From Mangrovimonas yunxiaonensis (GTDB lineage Bacteria > Bacteroidota > Bacteroidia > Flavobacteriales > Flavobacteriaceae): 64,000 nucleotides of DNA. The stretch is taken from NCBI RefSeq assembly GCF_000733475.1, contig NZ_JPFK01000005.1:62001-126000 (forward strand), written 5' to 3'. Below are positions 44,285-53,563 of the stretch, in pieces. Within the stretch, counting starts at the first letter, position 1. Each line of letters begins with the position of its first letter. Both the position numbers and the translations under genes were made by a program. The notes beneath the pieces were generated by a model. The model did not search any database. It had not been told where the DNA came from and worked only from the letters and a program-made list of their open reading frames with translations.

Positions 44285-44292
44285 TTTAATTT

Positions 44293-44300
44293 TATATTTG
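44293..44300 (+). promoter_or_regulatory. Promoter -7 box of the TonB receptor gene
   Basis: TATATTTG, matching TAnnTTTG, 16 bases before the GTG start at 44317 and 8 bases after the candidate operator. Confidence 0.65.
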
Positions 44301-44316
44301 CAAAAAATTATAGTCT

Positions 44317-46578
44317 GTGATTCATAAAAACACCCTTATATTAATTCTCCTATTTCTCACATCGTTTGGCTTACTGGCTCAAAGCATAACCATATCTGGA
44401 AAAGTAACCACCCAAGGCGAACCGCTGCCTTTTGTAAACGTGTATTTAAAAGACACAACCAAAGGTGCCGTAACCAACAACGATGGGCACTACAGCATTT
44501 CTAACATAACAGCAGGCGACTACACCCTAATTGTTTCGTTTACAGGCTTTAAAGCCGTACATAAAAACGTTACTGTTTCAGACAAACCTCTCTACCTTGA
44601 TTTCGATTTAAGTGCAACCGAAAGCCTAGACGAAGTGGTTGTAACGGGAACATTAAAGCCTGTTAGCCGTTTAGAAAGTCCTGTGCCTGTAGAAGTTTAT
44701 TCGCCCGCTTTTTTAAAGAAAAACCCAACGCCCAATATTTTTGAAGCGTTACAGAATGTTAACGGTGTGCGGCCACAACTTAACTGCAATGTTTGCAATA
44801 CGGGCGACATTCATATTAACGGACTGGAAGGACCATACACCCTAGTTTTAATTGACGGCATGCCTATAGTTAGCGGTTTATCTACGGTTTATGGGCTTTC
44901 TGGTATTCCCAATTCGCTAATTGAACAAGTAGAAGTTGTTAAAGGCCCTGCCTCTTCACTTTATGGTAGTGAAGCTGTTGGCGGGCTCATCAATATCATT
45001 ACCAAATTGCCCGATTACACGCCAAAGCTTTCGGCCGATGGCTTTATTACAGGCTGGGGCGAGGCCAATTTAGATTTAGGCTACAAAGCACATGTGGGCA
45101 AAAAAACCACCTTGCTATTGGGCGCCAACTACTACAACTACAGCAACCCCATAGACAACAACAACGATAATTTTACCGATGTGACCTTGCAAGATCGAAT
45201 TTCTATCTTCCAGAAATGGGACTTTAAACGCAACCACAACCGAAAACTCTCCTTGGCAGGACGCTACTTTTACGAAGATCGCTGGGGCGGCGAAATGCAA
45301 TGGAACAAAAACTACCGCGGCGGAAACACCGTTTATGGCGAAAGCATTTACACCTCAAGATTCGAGTTTATAGGCAATTATCAACTCCCCATTAAACCGC
45401 ATGTTAATTTTCAGTTTTCATACTCCAACCACGACCAAAACTCGGTATATGGCGACATGCCCTTTTTAGCAAAACAGCGTATTGGCTTTGGGCAATTGGT
45501 ATGGGATAAAACGCTAAAAAACCACGATTTGCTTTTTGGTATAGCGGCGCGATACAATTACTACAACGACAACACTACAGCCACCAAAAAAGCAGACGAA
45601 ATTACCATTCCCTCTATCTTTGTTCAAGACGAAATAGCCCTTTCTAAAAAACAAAAACTATTGCTGGGAGCACGTTACGACTACGACAAACGTCACGGCG
45701 CTATATTCACACCCCGAATGGCCTATCGTTACAAACCCACAAAAGACGATATTTTTAGGGTGAATGCAGGTACTGGATTTCGGGTGGTAAATTTATTTAC
45801 CGAAGAACACGCAGCCCTAACCGGCGCAAGAGATGTGGTGATTGAAGAAACCCTAAAACCCGAAAAATCGTATAATATTAACATCAATTACCTTAAAAAG
45901 CTGTACACAAAAAACGGCAAGCTCTTTACAGTAGATGCCTCGGTATGGTACACCCATTTTACCAATGCCATTTTACCCGATTACGACACCAACCCCAATC
46001 AAATTATTTACGACAACCTAAACGGATACGCCACCTCTAAAGGGGCAAGTTTAAATATTGATGCCGTATTTGCTAGCGGGATAAAAGCCCTTTTAGGCAT
46101 AACGTACCAAGACGTATCGCAAACCGAAAACCAAGTGACTACAGACCAAATTTTAACCGAAAAATTCTCGGGAACTTGGGCGCTATCCTACAAACATTAC
46201 AAAACCAACCTAACCTTAGATTACACCGGAAACCTTTACGGCCCCATGCGATTGCCCACTCTGGGCGCCTTAGACCCAAGAAGCGACACCTCGCCCATTT
46301 GGAGCATTCAAAACATTCAAGTAACCTTTGATGGTTTAAGCAATTTTGAACTTTATGCCGGTGTAAAAAACCTGTTAAACTGGACACCAAACAAAGGTGA
46401 GCCCTTTATTATAGCGCGTTCGCACGACCCGTTTGATGAAGATGTAGATTATAACCCCGACGGTAGCGTGATGGCAACACCGCAAAATCCGTATGCTTTA
46501 ACGTTCGACCCTTCGTATGTTTACGCCCCAAATCAAGGCCGCCGGTTATTTTTTGGCATGCGCTTTAAACTGGATTAA
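44317..46578 (+). CDS. TonB-dependent outer membrane receptor, metal uptake type
   Basis: 753 residues from a GTG at 44317; no ATG precedes the signal peptide that ends near LLAQ. A carboxypeptidase-like beta domain (about 23-100) precedes the plug (about 120-225, with a [16 protein letters not shown] segment) and a 22-strand-type barrel ending in GMRFKLD. The pair of Cys in CNVC within the plug is unusual. Divergence from a DtxR-type regulator suggests uptake of an iron or manganese complex; a copper or cobalamin type substrate cannot be excluded. Confidence 0.9.
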   Translation: MIHKNTLILILLFLTSFGLLAQSITISGKVTTQGEPLPFVNVYLKDTTKGAVTNNDGHYSISNITAGDYTLIVSFTGFKAVHKNVTVSDKPLYLDFDLSATESLDEVVVTGTLKPVSRLESPVPVEVYSPAFLKKNPTPNIFEALQNVNGVRPQLNCNVCNTGDIHINGLEGPYTLVLIDGMPIVSGLSTVYGLSGIPNSLIEQVEVVKGPASSLYGSEAVGGLINIITKLPDYTPKLSADGFITGWGEANLDLGYKAHVGKKTTLLLGANYYNYSNPIDNNNDNFTDVTLQDRISIFQKWDFKRNHNRKLSLAGRYFYEDRWGGEMQWNKNYRGGNTVYGESIYTSRFEFIGNYQLPIKPHVNFQFSYSNHDQNSVYGDMPFLAKQRIGFGQLVWDKTLKNHDLLFGIAARYNYYNDNTTATKKADEITIPSIFVQDEIALSKKQKLLLGARYDYDKRHGAIFTPRMAYRYKPTKDDIFRVNAGTGFRVVNLFTEEHAALTGARDVVIEETLKPEKSYNININYLKKLYTKNGKLFTVDASVWYTHFTNAILPDYDTNPNQIIYDNLNGYATSKGASLNIDAVFASGIKALLGITYQDVSQTENQVTTDQILTEKFSGTWALSYKHYKTNLTLDYTGNLYGPMRLPTLGALDPRSDTSPIWSIQNIQVTFDGLSNFELYAGVKNLLNWTPNKGEPFIIARSHDPFDEDVDYNPDGSVMATPQNPYALTFDPSYVYAPNQGRRLFFGMRFKLD

Positions 46579-47306
46579 AAGCCCCGTTCCCTTTGAAGCT
46601 GCTCGTAAGCGCCCTGGACCTGACGGAATTTTTCCTCGGCGCCCTTTTGGTGTTCTTTGCCTAGGTGAATCACCTTATCCGGGTGGTATTTTTTAGCCAT
46701 TCTGCGGTAGGCTTTTTTAATCTCGTCGACCGTTGCCGATTTATCGATCTCCAAAATTTTATACGCATTATCCGAATTGCTGTAGAACATGGCTTTAATG
46801 CTTTCAAAATCACGTTGATTAATTCCCAAATAGCCCGAAATGGTTAGGATTTGACTAACCTCGGCGTCGCTTACATGGCCATCGGCATTTGCTATTCCGA
46901 AGAGAAAATGAAGCAACTGTAAGCGCGATGGGTGGTCCATCATCTGTCTAATTTGCAAACACACCTGTCTGGCCGAAATATCTTGTTTGTTAAGACTTTT
47001 AAACAATTTAAAAGCATGGTTGGCACGCTCCTTACCATACATACCGGCAAATTGTTGGCGTACGTAGTCCAACTCGCGCTGATCGGGTTTTCCATCGGCT
47101 TTAATCACCACCGATGCCAAAACCAAAAGGCTTACTTCAAAATCGCCCGATTGCGTTCTTTGCCCCTGATATTGCCTTTTAAAAGCCCGTGCCTCATCTC
47201 TAGACATCCCATCAATTACACCACCCAAGGCCATGCCCATAATGGCACCAATAGGACCTCCTAATGCCCAGCCCAATGCTGCACCAATCCACTTTGTAAA
47301 ACTCAT
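46575..47306 (-). CDS. TerB-like and J-domain co-chaperone (DjlA-like)
   Basis: 243 residues: a Gly-rich N-terminal segment ([18 protein letters not shown]) that could insert into membrane, a TerB domain (about 55-170) with [14 protein letters not shown], and a C-terminal J domain (about 180-243) with the essential HPD in KKYHPDKV. Such proteins stimulate DnaK. Its end overlaps the convergent TonB gene by 4 bases. Confidence 0.9.
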   Translation of the reverse strand: MSFTKWIGAALGWALGGPIGAIMGMALGGVIDGMSRDEARAFKRQYQGQRTQSGDFEVSLLVLASVVIKADGKPDQRELDYVRQQFAGMYGKERANHAFKLFKSLNKQDISARQVCLQIRQMMDHPSRLQLLHFLFGIANADGHVSDAEVSQILTISGYLGINQRDFESIKAMFYSNSDNAYKILEIDKSATVDEIKKAYRRMAKKYHPDKVIHLGKEHQKGAEEKFRQVQGAYEQLQRERGF

Positions 47307-47324
47307 GCGTTATATTTTAGAGTT

Positions 47325-47332
47325 CAAAAATA
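47325..47332 (-). promoter_or_regulatory. Promoter -7 box of the J-domain gene
   Basis: TATTTTTG on the minus strand, 18 bases upstream of the start codon. Confidence 0.55.
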
Positions 47333-47419
47333 ACATATTGTTTGTAGAAACATACTGCTTTTTGTTACGCAACCTTTTCACTATATTAACATCTTAATAA
47401 AAACAGCAACCCTAAACCA

Positions 47420-47845
47420 ATGCTTTTACGCCTAATTAAATACCCTCTGTTAACGCTAGGCATATTTTTGCTTACAGCCTGCCACTCCAACAATGATGAT
47501 GACCTTTGCTGTGCTTACCCCGTAACACTTCAAGGCAATTGGAGCTTAACACACGTACAGGGCGGCTTTGCAGGTGTTGATGACACGATAACCCACGGCC
47601 TTATTATTTGGCATTTTAACACAGAAACCCATACCGTTACCGTGACCAACAACAATACAGACGACACCATCCTTTACGATGGTTTAGAGTCGGGGAGCTA
47701 CACCTATGACATTGTTACCGAAAATGACGCCCAATACCTACACATACAATCTAACGACTTTGGCCGTTTAGCCTATACCGCTTTTCAATTAACCCTTGAT
47801 GGCAATATGGGTGCCGATGGCTTTTTGCTCACCTTTAAACGATAG
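47420..47845 (+). CDS. Small lipoprotein, lipocalin-like
   Basis: 141 residues with a lipobox LTAC (Cys20). After an Asp-rich linker it reads LQGNWSLTHVQGG, then alternating beta strands (IIWHFNTETHTVTVTNN), the plan of lipocalin-like lipoproteins of Bacteroidota. No specific function can be assigned. Confidence 0.75.
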   Translation: MLLRLIKYPLLTLGIFLLTACHSNNDDDLCCAYPVTLQGNWSLTHVQGGFAGVDDTITHGLIIWHFNTETHTVTVTNNNTDDTILYDGLESGSYTYDIVTENDAQYLHIQSNDFGRLAYTAFQLTLDGNMGADGFLLTFKR

Positions 47846-47911
47846 GTTAGGTATTTACACATGGTAATTCTAAAATCGTGTTAAGATAAACAGCAACTCT
47901 ACTTAATTATG

Positions 47912-47919
47912 TATCTTTG
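47912..47919 (+). promoter_or_regulatory. Promoter -7 box of the bacilliredoxin gene
   Basis: TATCTTTG, matching TAnnTTTG, 34 bases before the ATG. Confidence 0.65.
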
Positions 47920-47953
47920 TGTGAACAAATTAATTTTCTAAAAAACACAATAT

Positions 47954-48364
47954 ATGTATCCAGCAGAATTAATAAAACCAATGCGTGAGGATTTAACCCA
48001 AGTTGGTTTTGAGGAACTACATACTGTAGACGCTGTAGACGCTGCCATAGCCCAAGAAGGAACAACCCTAGTGGTTGTAAACTCGGTATGTGGCTGTGCT
48101 GCTGCCAATGCCAGACCAGGCGCAAAAATAAGCTTAAACAACACCAAAAAACCAGATCATTTAGTAACGGTTTTTGCTGGTGTTGACAAAGATGCTACCA
48201 ATAAGGCAAGAGAATATATGATTCCGTTTCCGCCAAGCTCACCAAGCATGGCTTTATTTAAAAACGGCGAATTAGTTCACATGCTAGAACGTCACCATAT
48301 TGAAGGACGTCCAGCCGAAATGATTGCCGAAAACCTTATTGATGCTTATAACGAACACTGTTAA
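47954..48364 (+). CDS. BrxA/BrxB family bacilliredoxin
   Basis: 136 residues. The redox motif Cys46-Gly-Cys48 in NSVCGCAAANARPG and the start MYPAELIKPMREDL are those of YphP/YqiW proteins. They remove bacillithiol from mixed disulphides on proteins, which suggests a bacillithiol-type thiol in this organism. Monocistronic, with its own promoter and a terminator downstream. Confidence 0.92.
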   Translation: MYPAELIKPMREDLTQVGFEELHTVDAVDAAIAQEGTTLVVVNSVCGCAAANARPGAKISLNNTKKPDHLVTVFAGVDKDATNKAREYMIPFPPSSPSMALFKNGELVHMLERHHIEGRPAEMIAENLIDAYNEHC

Positions 48365-48370
48365 AAACAA

Positions 48371-48457
48371 AGGCATTACGAGAAACGAACTAACGTGGTA
48401 GTCTTTTAAATTTAACATTATAGTTGTAAGGTTGCTTCGCTACGTTCGCAATGACGA
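48371..48457. repeat. REP/MITE-like inverted repeat
   Basis: Left arm GGCATTACGAGAAACGAACT (from 48372) and right arm whose minus strand reads CGTCATTGCGAACGTAGCGA (to 48456). Both arms resemble the CGTCATTGCGAG repeat family found in many copies between genes of Bacteroidota. The arms are 37 bases apart. Confidence 0.6.
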
Positions 48458-48467
48458 ATAAAATTTA

Positions 48468-48496
48468 AACCACGGTAAACTTGCCGTGGTTTTTTT
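48468..48496 (+). terminator. Rho-independent terminator
   Basis: Perfect 8-base stem AACCACGG/CCGTGGTT with an 8-base loop and a T run, about 100 bases after the bacilliredoxin gene. Confidence 0.8.
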
Positions 48497-48510
48497 ATGG
48501 TTACTTTTAA

Positions 48511-48518
48511 TATTTTTG
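48511..48518 (+). promoter_or_regulatory. Promoter -7 box of the PlsC gene, very close to the start codon
   Basis: TATTTTTG, matching TAnnTTTG, with only 4 bases before the ATG at 48523. The transcript would begin at or next to the start codon. Confidence 0.55.
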
Positions 48519-48522
48519 TGTT

Positions 48523-49260
48523 ATGCTAAAATTTCTATCATACCCTTTAACCTTTCTTTTTTTCATTTGTTTTGGAATCGCGTTATTGGTTTTTCACCCC
48601 TTACAATGGATTAGCTTAAACGTGTTTGGCTACCAAGCGCATAAAAAAACGGTCGATTGGCTTCAGTTTTTCTTAATGCGTTGCACAAATCTGTTAGGGG
48701 CAAGATACACGTTTAAAAACCCTTATAACATTACTAAAAACCAGCCGGTTATTATCGTTGCCAATCACCAAAGCATGTACGATATTCCCCCCATTATTTG
48801 GTACATGCGAAAATACCACCCCAAATTTATCAGTAAAAAAGAATTGGGCAAGGGCATCCCAAGTGTCTCGTTCAATTTAAAGTATGGTGGTTCGGCATTA
48901 ATCGATAGGAAAAACCCTAAAGCCGCTGTAGAAACCATTCAAAACTTTGCCAATTACATTAAAACCAACAACCGGGCGGCCGTTATTTTCCCCGAAGGGA
49001 CACGCAGCAGAACCGGCAAACCAAAGACCTTTCAGAAAAAAGGGCTAATCACACTTTTTAAGGGCATTCCAAACGCCGTTGTGGTTCCTATAACAATTAA
49101 CAACTCCTGGAAAATGCTTCGCTATGGCAAATTTCCTATGGGGCTGGGGGCGCATTTAAAATTTAAGGTACACCAACCCATACAGCTAAGCGATTACAAC
49201 GATTACGACACCCTTATTGCCCACCTAGAAAAAGAAATTACCAAAGATGTGGTTGTATGA
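48523..49260 (+). CDS. plsC: 1-acyl-sn-glycerol-3-phosphate acyltransferase
   Basis: 245 residues with an N-terminal membrane segment (about 8-28), the catalytic NHQSMYD (His82, Asp87) and the phosphate-binding FPEGTRSRTG. It acylates lysophosphatidate to phosphatidate in phospholipid synthesis. This is the probable housekeeping enzyme, unlike the fused PlsC domain in the pigment cluster. It overlaps the HD gene by 4 bases (ATGA). Confidence 0.92.
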   Translation: MLKFLSYPLTFLFFICFGIALLVFHPLQWISLNVFGYQAHKKTVDWLQFFLMRCTNLLGARYTFKNPYNITKNQPVIIVANHQSMYDIPPIIWYMRKYHPKFISKKELGKGIPSVSFNLKYGGSALIDRKNPKAAVETIQNFANYIKTNNRAAVIFPEGTRSRTGKPKTFQKKGLITLFKGIPNAVVVPITINNSWKMLRYGKFPMGLGAHLKFKVHQPIQLSDYNDYDTLIAHLEKEITKDVVV

Positions 49261-49910
49261 CACAAGAAGAAATCATTAACAAAACAAAGGATTTTGTAAA
49301 GCAACAGCTTGAAAACGCCGAAGGCGGCCACGACTGGTTTCACACCCTAAGGGTATACCACAATGCTTTACGCATTAGCAAACATGAAAATGTCGATACA
49401 TTTGTGGTAGCCTTAGGAAGCTTACTGCACGACATTGCCGATAGCAAATTTCACGATGGCGATGAAAGTATTGGCCCTAAAATAGCACGCGAATTCCTGC
49501 TAAAGCTAGAAGTGGATACAGACACTGTAGACCATGTGGCAAACATTATAGCGCATATATCCTTTAAAGGCGGAAACTTTAAACAAGCCTTCCAATCGGC
49601 AGAGCTGGACGTTATTCAAGATGCCGATAGGCTAGATGCCATTGGTGCTGTGGGCATTGCCCGTTGCTTTAACTATGGGGGCTTTAAAAACCGAAAGCTT
49701 TATGACCCAGATGTTAAGCCCAACCTCAACATGGACAAAGCCACCTATAAAAACACCACCTCACCTTCCATAAACCATTTTTACGAAAAACTTCTCCTGC
49801 TAAAAGACCGCATGAACACCAAAACCGGCCAACAACTTGCCGCGCAACGCCATCGGTTTATGGAAACTTTTCTAGAGCAATTCTATGCCGAATGGGACGG
49901 CCATAAATAA
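49257..49910 (+). CDS. HD domain phosphohydrolase
   Basis: 217 residues. Metal-binding residues are seen in DWFHTLRVYHNA, LLHDIADSK and QDADRLDAIGA, the H...HD...D pattern of YedJ-like HD proteins. Such enzymes hydrolyse phosphate esters, often of nucleotides. Translationally coupled to plsC, though no functional link is evident. Confidence 0.9.
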   Translation: MTQEEIINKTKDFVKQQLENAEGGHDWFHTLRVYHNALRISKHENVDTFVVALGSLLHDIADSKFHDGDESIGPKIAREFLLKLEVDTDTVDHVANIIAHISFKGGNFKQAFQSAELDVIQDADRLDAIGAVGIARCFNYGGFKNRKLYDPDVKPNLNMDKATYKNTTSPSINHFYEKLLLLKDRMNTKTGQQLAAQRHRFMETFLEQFYAEWDGHK

Positions 49911-50010
49911 CTTAAAACTTTATTAAAAAAGGCGTTTTATCCTATTGTATTCTTATTTTTACAGCTTTAATACATATTCAAAATCTCATTACCAAGCTAA
50001 CATTTAAGCA

Positions 50011-52161
50011 ATGAAAAAATTAATCCTTACCAGTATAGCCTTGTTGCTATCATTTACTTCCTCGATTTTTGCCAACGAGGGCATGTGGTTCTTAATGCAC
50101 ATTAAGCGCCTTAACCAAGTTGATATGCAAAAAATGGGCCTTCAGCTTACGGCCGAAGAAATTTACAGCATTAACAACTTAAGCCTTAAAGATGCCATCG
50201 TACAGTTTAATGGCGGGTGTACTGCCAGCATCATTTCTGAAAATGGCCTAGTATTAACCAACCACCACTGTGGTTACGGTGCTATAGCCGAGCTTTCTTC
50301 TGCTGAAAAAAACCACTTAAAAAATGGATTTTGGGCAGCTTCGCACCAAGACGAATTAAAACCTGAAAGCCTTTTTGTTAGATTCTTTGTAAGAATGGAC
50401 GACGTTTCTGAGCGCATTCTGTCTAAGGTTAACAACACCATGTCTGAGAAAGAGCGCGAAGCCATTATTAACCAAGAAATTGCTAAAATTGAGCAAGAGA
50501 ATAACGAAGGCGGCAAATACACCGTATCTGTAAGATCGTTCTTCCAAGGCAATGAATACTACTATTTTGTTTACGAAGATTATAAAGATGTTCGCCTAGT
50601 AGGAACACCTCCAGAGAGCATTGGAAAATATGGTGGCGACACCGATAACTGGGAGTGGCCAAGACACACAGGCGATTTTTCACTTTTTAGAGTGTATGCC
50701 GATAAAGACGGTAACCCAGCTGAATACTCGAAAAACAACGTGCCTTTAAAAGCCAAGTACCATTTACCTGTAACACTAGACGGTGTAGCAGAAGACGACT
50801 TTGCCATGATTTTGGGCTACCCAGGACGCACCAATAGATGGATGCCTGCCGAAGGGGTAAACCAAAACGTAAATTACGCCTACCCTGCTTGGGTAGAAGG
50901 TTCTAAGCGCAGTATGGACGTCATGAAAAAATACATGAATGAAGACGAGTCTATAAACCTAATGTACGCATCGCCTTACGCTAGAATTGCAAACTACTGG
51001 AAAAACAGACAAGGTATGATAGATGCGCTTACGCAGCACAAAACTGCCGAAGCCAAAAAGAAAACCGAAAGCAAGTTTGATAAATGGGCCAATAAAAAAG
51101 ACCACAAGGCCAAATACGGGAACGTGATTAACGATATTAACACGTATTACACCCTTACCAACGATAAAGCCAGACACGACAATTACCTTTTAAGCATGTT
51201 GCGTGCTAGTAAATTTGCCGTGCTACCTTACAGACTTGGCCGTAGTTTAGAACACTACCTTCAAGCTAACGAAGCCAAGAGAGAAGAGCTATTACCACGA
51301 TTAATGACCATGGTAGACAATGAATTTAAGGATTACCACTTACCTTTAGAAAAAGAAATCTTTGCCGAGCAATTAAAGTTATACACCACAAAAGCTAACT
51401 ACGCCCTTCCTGAACTGGTTGCTGAAATTGGTAACGAAAACAACAACGATTTCTCGAACTACATCAATGCCATTTTCGACCTAAGTATCTTTACGTCTAA
51501 AGACCGCGTTAAAGCCTTTATAAACTACCCTAACGAAGCGCTTTTGCAAAACGACCCACTGTTTAAATTGTCTTCTCAATTATTAGACAAGTATCGTGAA
51601 ATGCCAGAAGCTATAGAGGTTGCTAAAAACGATTACGATGCTGCCTTTAGATTGTTAGTAGCCGGTTTAAGAGAATCTGGACTAAGCAAAATTGCTTACC
51701 CCGATGCCAACTCGACATTGCGTTTAACTTACGGTAAGGTAAGAGCATTACCAAAAGACCCACGCAACGATGCTGCTGTAAACAACTATACAACCATGAA
51801 AGGTATGGTTAAAAAATACAAGCCTAACGATCAAGAATTCGACTTGCCTAAAGGTATTTTAGAGCTATACGATGCCAAAGACTACGGCCGCTACGCTAAC
51901 GAAAAAGGCGAGCTTCCTGTTAACTTCTTAACCGATAACGATATTACAGGTGGAAACTCGGGATCTCCAGTATTAAATGGAAAAGGCGAACTTATCGGTC
52001 TTGCTTTTGATGGCAACATTGAAGCCATGGCTGGTGATGTGATTTTTGATTCTAACTTACAAAGAACAATTAGTGTTGACATGCGCTATGTGCTTTGGCT
52101 GATTGACAAATTCTCTAATGCCAAGCATATTGTTGATGAATTGACCATTGTTTCTGAATAA
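50011..52161 (+). CDS. S46 family dipeptidyl-peptidase, DPP7-like
   Basis: 716 residues with a signal peptide (cleavage near IFA). The chymotrypsin-like triad is spread over the chain: His in LTNHHCGYG (85-86), Asp near NWEWPRHTGDFS and Ser650 in TGGNSGSP. The position 18 residues after the Ser is Gly668 (FDGNIEAM). In this family Gly there goes with DPP7-type preference for hydrophobic P1 residues and Arg with DPP11-type acidic preference, as I recall. It acts in the periplasm on peptides for nutrition. Confidence 0.93.
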   Translation: MKKLILTSIALLLSFTSSIFANEGMWFLMHIKRLNQVDMQKMGLQLTAEEIYSINNLSLKDAIVQFNGGCTASIISENGLVLTNHHCGYGAIAELSSAEKNHLKNGFWAASHQDELKPESLFVRFFVRMDDVSERILSKVNNTMSEKEREAIINQEIAKIEQENNEGGKYTVSVRSFFQGNEYYYFVYEDYKDVRLVGTPPESIGKYGGDTDNWEWPRHTGDFSLFRVYADKDGNPAEYSKNNVPLKAKYHLPVTLDGVAEDDFAMILGYPGRTNRWMPAEGVNQNVNYAYPAWVEGSKRSMDVMKKYMNEDESINLMYASPYARIANYWKNRQGMIDALTQHKTAEAKKKTESKFDKWANKKDHKAKYGNVINDINTYYTLTNDKARHDNYLLSMLRASKFAVLPYRLGRSLEHYLQANEAKREELLPRLMTMVDNEFKDYHLPLEKEIFAEQLKLYTTKANYALPELVAEIGNENNNDFSNYINAIFDLSIFTSKDRVKAFINYPNEALLQNDPLFKLSSQLLDKYREMPEAIEVAKNDYDAAFRLLVAGLRESGLSKIAYPDANSTLRLTYGKVRALPKDPRNDAAVNNYTTMKGMVKKYKPNDQEFDLPKGILELYDAKDYGRYANEKGELPVNFLTDNDITGGNSGSPVLNGKGELIGLAFDGNIEAMAGDVIFDSNLQRTISVDMRYVLWLIDKFSNAKHIVDELTIVSE

Positions 52162-52180
52162 GAAACCATAGCAAACTCAT

Positions 52181-52212
52181 AAAAAAAGCGACCTTATTGG
52201 TCGCTTTTTTTT
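52181..52212 (+). terminator. Rho-independent terminator of the S46 peptidase gene
   Basis: Stem AAAAAAAGCGACC/GGTCGCTTTTTTT with loop TTATT, 19 bases after the stop codon. Confidence 0.88.
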
Positions 52213-52352
52213 ATAAAAGACTTTTTTAGTCACACTCCCCACAGGATAAATTATCAGGCTTTTTTATTTGATTTTAATTTAAAATAAACCGTTATCGCTT
52301 GCAGGAAACAACAACCTTATTAAAGCGCTTTACCACCAAGGGCGGGCACCTT

Positions 52353-53438
52353 TTAAAATAACTTGAGTTGCCCAGTTTTACAACTTGCATGAAGCGTTGT
52401 GTTTAACTTAGGCATTGTTCTGTTTTTAAAGTATTTTTTTCTTGCCAGCGCTACCATCATGTTAATTTGCGCGGCTATTTCGCCTTCGCCTCGCATGCGT
52501 GTGCCATACCGGCTATCGTTTAAACTCCCACCGTGGCAACTTGCTATTTGGCGCAACACTTTGTCGGCCCTATCGGGCATGGCTTTCCTTATCCAATCGG
52601 TAAAAATATCGCCAATAGCACCATTTAACCTAACAATAGTATGTGCTATAGATTGTGCACCTAATTCTGATACCGTTTTGGCCATAGGCAAAACTTCATG
52701 ACTGTTAATAGACGGAATAATGGGAGCCAACATAACGTTAACAGGAATCCCGTTTTCAGAAAGGATTTTTACTGTTTCCAAACGTTTTTTTATGGTTGCT
52801 GTTCGGGGTTCTAAAACACGCCTTGTCTCCTCCGATAGTGAGGTAATAGAAATATTAATTGCCAGTAACCCCTCTTTGTTTAGGGCGTTTAGTAAATCCA
52901 GATCCCTTAACACCAAGGCATTTTTAGTGATAATAGCCACAGGATGCTTGTATTTTAAAAACACTTCAAGACATTGCCTAGTGAGTTTAAACGTTTTTTC
53001 GGCAGGCTGATAGCAATCGGTATTTCCAGACATGACAATGGTTTGGGCCTGCCAACTTTTCTTTTTTAACAAAGCCTCCAGCAATTGTGGAGCGTTTTTC
53101 TTAACCAGAATACGGCGTTCAAAATCTAGCCCCGCACCATACCCCCAATATTCATGAGAGTTGCGCGCATAACAATAAATACACCCGTGCTCACAACCTT
53201 GATACATGTTCATAGAATATGTCATTCCAACGTCTGGGCTTTTTACCTTGTTAACAATGGTTTTTGGAAAAGTCTGTAAGTATTGTGTTTTGTTTTTGTC
53301 TGCTTCTTCGCCTTCTTTAGCACAAAATTCCAAAAAATCATCCCGCATATCGTGGCTTAATTCAAAGAAACGGTTATGCATCAGTTTTTGTGCACCACGG
53401 CCTTTTATCATGGTTTTTTGTTGTTTAGAAGAAGCCAT
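52353..53438 (-). CDS. Radical SAM protein, PA0069 family
   Basis: 361 residues. The iron-sulphur motif is Cys-x3-Cys-x2-Cys in YQGCEHGCIYCYARNSHEYWG, typical of the PA0069/Rv2578c group related to spore photoproduct lyase-like proteins. The N-terminal part before the cluster is basic (KQQKTMIKGRGAQKL). Members of the group have no settled substrate. It is monocistronic and convergent with the S46 peptidase gene. Confidence 0.9.
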   Translation of the reverse strand: MASSKQQKTMIKGRGAQKLMHNRFFELSHDMRDDFLEFCAKEGEEADKNKTQYLQTFPKTIVNKVKSPDVGMTYSMNMYQGCEHGCIYCYARNSHEYWGYGAGLDFERRILVKKNAPQLLEALLKKKSWQAQTIVMSGNTDCYQPAEKTFKLTRQCLEVFLKYKHPVAIITKNALVLRDLDLLNALNKEGLLAINISITSLSEETRRVLEPRTATIKKRLETVKILSENGIPVNVMLAPIIPSINSHEVLPMAKTVSELGAQSIAHTIVRLNGAIGDIFTDWIRKAMPDRADKVLRQIASCHGGSLNDSRYGTRMRGEGEIAAQINMMVALARKKYFKNRTMPKLNTTLHASCKTGQLKLF

Positions 53439-53511
53439 TTAACTGGAATGTTTCTTTAAAATTATAAAGAATAAGGCTCCAAAAACTGTTAAATCGAAAC
53501 AAGTTTTCAAC

Positions 53512-53540
53512 AAAAAAGCAGCCAAATAGGCTGCTTTTTT
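53512..53540 (-). terminator. Rho-independent terminator of the enoyl-CoA hydratase gene
   Basis: Symmetric hairpin AAAAAAGCAGCC/AGGCTGCTTTTTT, 24 bases after the stop on the minus strand. Confidence 0.85.
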
Positions 53541-53563
53541 CCTTTTATATATTCCATTCTTTT

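Noticed and set aside
52399-53010. Open frames on the plus strand opposite the radical SAM gene
   Set aside because: Antisense shadows of a gene with clear Cys motifs and no start signals of their own.
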